NCBI RefSeq assembly: GCF_030419005.1
Contig: NZ_CP106951.1
Span: 1,860,001-1,924,000 of the forward strand
Direction of reading: 5' to 3'
From: Eleftheria terrae
GTDB taxonomy: Bacteria; Pseudomonadota; Gammaproteobacteria; Burkholderiales; Burkholderiaceae_C
DNA: 64,000 bases
Positions 62,851-64,000 of the stretch are shown here, one piece after another. The notes under the pieces were generated by a model, which saw nothing but the letters and a program-made list of their open reading frames with translations, searched no databases and was not told the DNA's origin. Position 1 is the first letter of the stretch; each line of letters begins with the position of its first letter. The position numbers and the translations under genes are program-made.

Positions 62851-63132
62851 ATGTCCTCAACAAGAATTTGCGACGAGCTCCTGTTCATCATCAAGATGGA
62901 ACTGGCAAGAGGCAATGAACTCGCTACCGGGCCGGAAGTGGCGAACTGGCCAAGGCAGGGTTCGGTATTCGCCAGCCTGAAGTCCGATCTCGCCATGAGC
63001 GGCTATTCCGTCCCCTCTGGTGTGCGCCATTCCATTTGCACCGACTTGCATTACGGTTGGCATGACGAGTGCCATTGCGAGATCCACGGCGACCTTCTGG
63101 TCGCCGGCACCACACATCCACCGGGAAGCTAG
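62851..63132 (+). CDS. Small conserved-looking protein (93 aa)
   Basis: It starts MSSTRICDELLFIIKMELAR, then NELATGPEVANWPRQGSVFA, and HSICTDLHYGWHDECHCEIH with a cluster of His and Cys that may bind metal. Less GC-rich and more protein-like than the flanking sequence. No domain assigned. It seems one of few intact genes at this end. Confidence 0.6.
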   Translation: MSSTRICDELLFIIKMELARGNELATGPEVANWPRQGSVFASLKSDLAMSGYSVPSGVRHSICTDLHYGWHDECHCEIHGDLLVAGTTHPPGS

Positions 63133-63685
63133 CGACCCGGCAGTGAGGGCGGCCGGTCCAAGCTGTGTCGCCGCCCCGATCATCCACGGGCCCCGCGCTT
63201 CTGGCCATCTGCCCGGCTCCCATGGCGGGGTAACGCAGGTGTCCTACCCGTTACGGCCGGATGCACTCGCTAGGGCGCACAGCAGTGCCGATGGCGGGCT
63301 TGCATCTCGACGAACATCGGTCGCCGATGGCGACCTCGCCTGCAAGACGCCTGCGCCTGCAGCAGTCATGTCCACCGAGGTCGCGCTTGCTGGCGATGCG
63401 CTCAGGATTGGCAGCGGCCGGCGCCTTGCACGGATCAGCCGCGCAGCACGGCCCACCCGCCAACGCAGATGCCCCCGGCTCCGGTGCTGCCGCCACGGGA
63501 AGCACCGCGGACGAGGCAGGTTCGGCGCCAGCACGACCGCGCGGCCGGGAGCGTGAGACGGATCTTCCACCGCATCATCGCCAGTGAACCGCGGGCCCGT
63601 CATGGCCGTCGTCAGCCGGCCCTCCCTACAGAACAGAAGCAGCGCGCCTCACCGGCGCAGCAAGTCGTTCATGGCGATACCGCCA
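63133..63685. other. 553-base stretch without a credible gene
   Basis: Open frames here on both strands are Arg/Ala/Ser-rich and lack ribosome-binding sites. Probably decayed sequence. Confidence 0.45.
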
Positions 63686-63913
63686 TCACGCTTCATTCAG
63701 CCGGACCGACATTCGCACGTCGCCAGGCACCCATCTGGCGCAAGCCGCGCGAAGGCCTCGCCGCCTTCGTCCTTTGACGCCGCTGCTTTCATGCTTTTGT
63801 CTTCCTCGGGACTCAATACTGCGTACCAGATCGCTCACCGCATCGCCAGCCCCCAGCTCCCTGAACCAGCCCTGCAGCTGCTGTCGCCGGTCTTGCGCAA
63901 TGTCGTGGAGCAT
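63686..63913 (-). CDS. Possible gene fragment reading in from the right edge
   Basis: The minus strand reads CEAIAAEQAGLLRFFARKRR (without start), then MLHDIAQDRRQQLQGWFREL and GDAVSDLVRSIESRG. The helical text looks protein-like, but a stop precedes it at about 63.99 kb and the C-terminus is Arg-rich. Could be a small gene from the ATG at 63913 or a fragment. Low certainty. Confidence 0.3.
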   Translation of the reverse strand: MLHDIAQDRRQQLQGWFRELGAGDAVSDLVRSIESRGRQKHESSGVKGRRRRGLRAACARWVPGDVRMSVRLNEA

Positions 63914-64000
63914 CGGAAGATGGCGCCGCTTCCGGGCGAAGAAGCGAAGCAGTCCCGCCTGCTCTGCAGCGATCGCTTCACAGGTGCACTGTCAAAACCT

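Noticed and set aside
1..64000. CRISPR arrays, rRNA and tRNA genes
   Set aside because: No regularly spaced repeats and no tRNA or rRNA signatures were seen on reading; a dedicated tRNA scan could still find a degenerate one.

Overview
The window reads as a chromosomal segment of a high-GC betaproteobacterium, most likely Burkholderiales (Rubrivivax/Leptothrix/Caldimonas-like). This is inferred from GC content, codon use, a complete kdpFABCDE operon, a LexA-boxed imuA and a decayed PEP-CTERM-type secreted protein; no rRNA or tRNA is present to fix the genus.

Positions 1-30.5 kb are the late half of a lambda-organised siphovirus prophage. A cut-off antirepressor, a DUF6362 helix-turn-helix protein and an orphan ParB-methyltransferase fusion come first. 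Next is a three-gene minus-strand accessory block that includes a DUF3489 protein. The packaging and head genes follow: small and large terminase, gpW, portal, S49 protease with nested scaffold, decoration protein D, capsid E and a head-completion protein. The tail genes come after: terminator, tube, assembly chaperone with a likely -1 frameshift, DUF6441, 1182-aa tape measure and tail-tip genes. The last part is a lysis cassette in which an HNH endonuclease sits between holin and lysozyme. The large terminase carries a 364-aa intein with class 3 (W-C-T) hallmarks and a LAGLIDADG endonuclease, placed in the conserved ATPase motif. Two minus-strand genes interrupt the late operon. Integrase, repressor and the left attachment site lie outside the window.

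Positions 30.5-37.8 kb are a worn prophage/chromosome junction. It holds a broken XRE regulator, a secreted protein that lost its C-terminal sorting signal, a frameshifted SRAP gene back to back with a LexA-controlled imuA lacking imuB and dnaE2, a second fragmented lysozyme, a Na/Pi cotransporter, a frameshifted PilZ gene, three small unknown genes and an orphan pstS.

Positions 38.3-49.8 kb form a compact ion-uptake island: kup (K+), corA (Mg2+/Co2+) and kdpFABC with kdpDE, preceded by a 31-codon membrane peptide coupled to kdpF.

Positions 50-64 kb are accessory and decaying. An AT-richer cluster of three short genes has a translationally coupled membrane protein. Beside it lie a KAP-type P-loop NTPase and an unknown 379-aa partner. 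Nested IS5 and IS3 remnants, a hotdog thioesterase-like gene, a GH26-like secreted protein whose catalytic nucleophile seems replaced by Gln, and a GST-like gene follow. Fragments of an IS1182-type transposase, a secreted cyclophilin-like protein, a carboxymuconolactone decarboxylase-like protein and an ABC substrate-binding protein fill the right end. The best candidates for something new are the KAP module next to the coupled small-gene cluster, and the two homing endonucleases placed at key phage genes.
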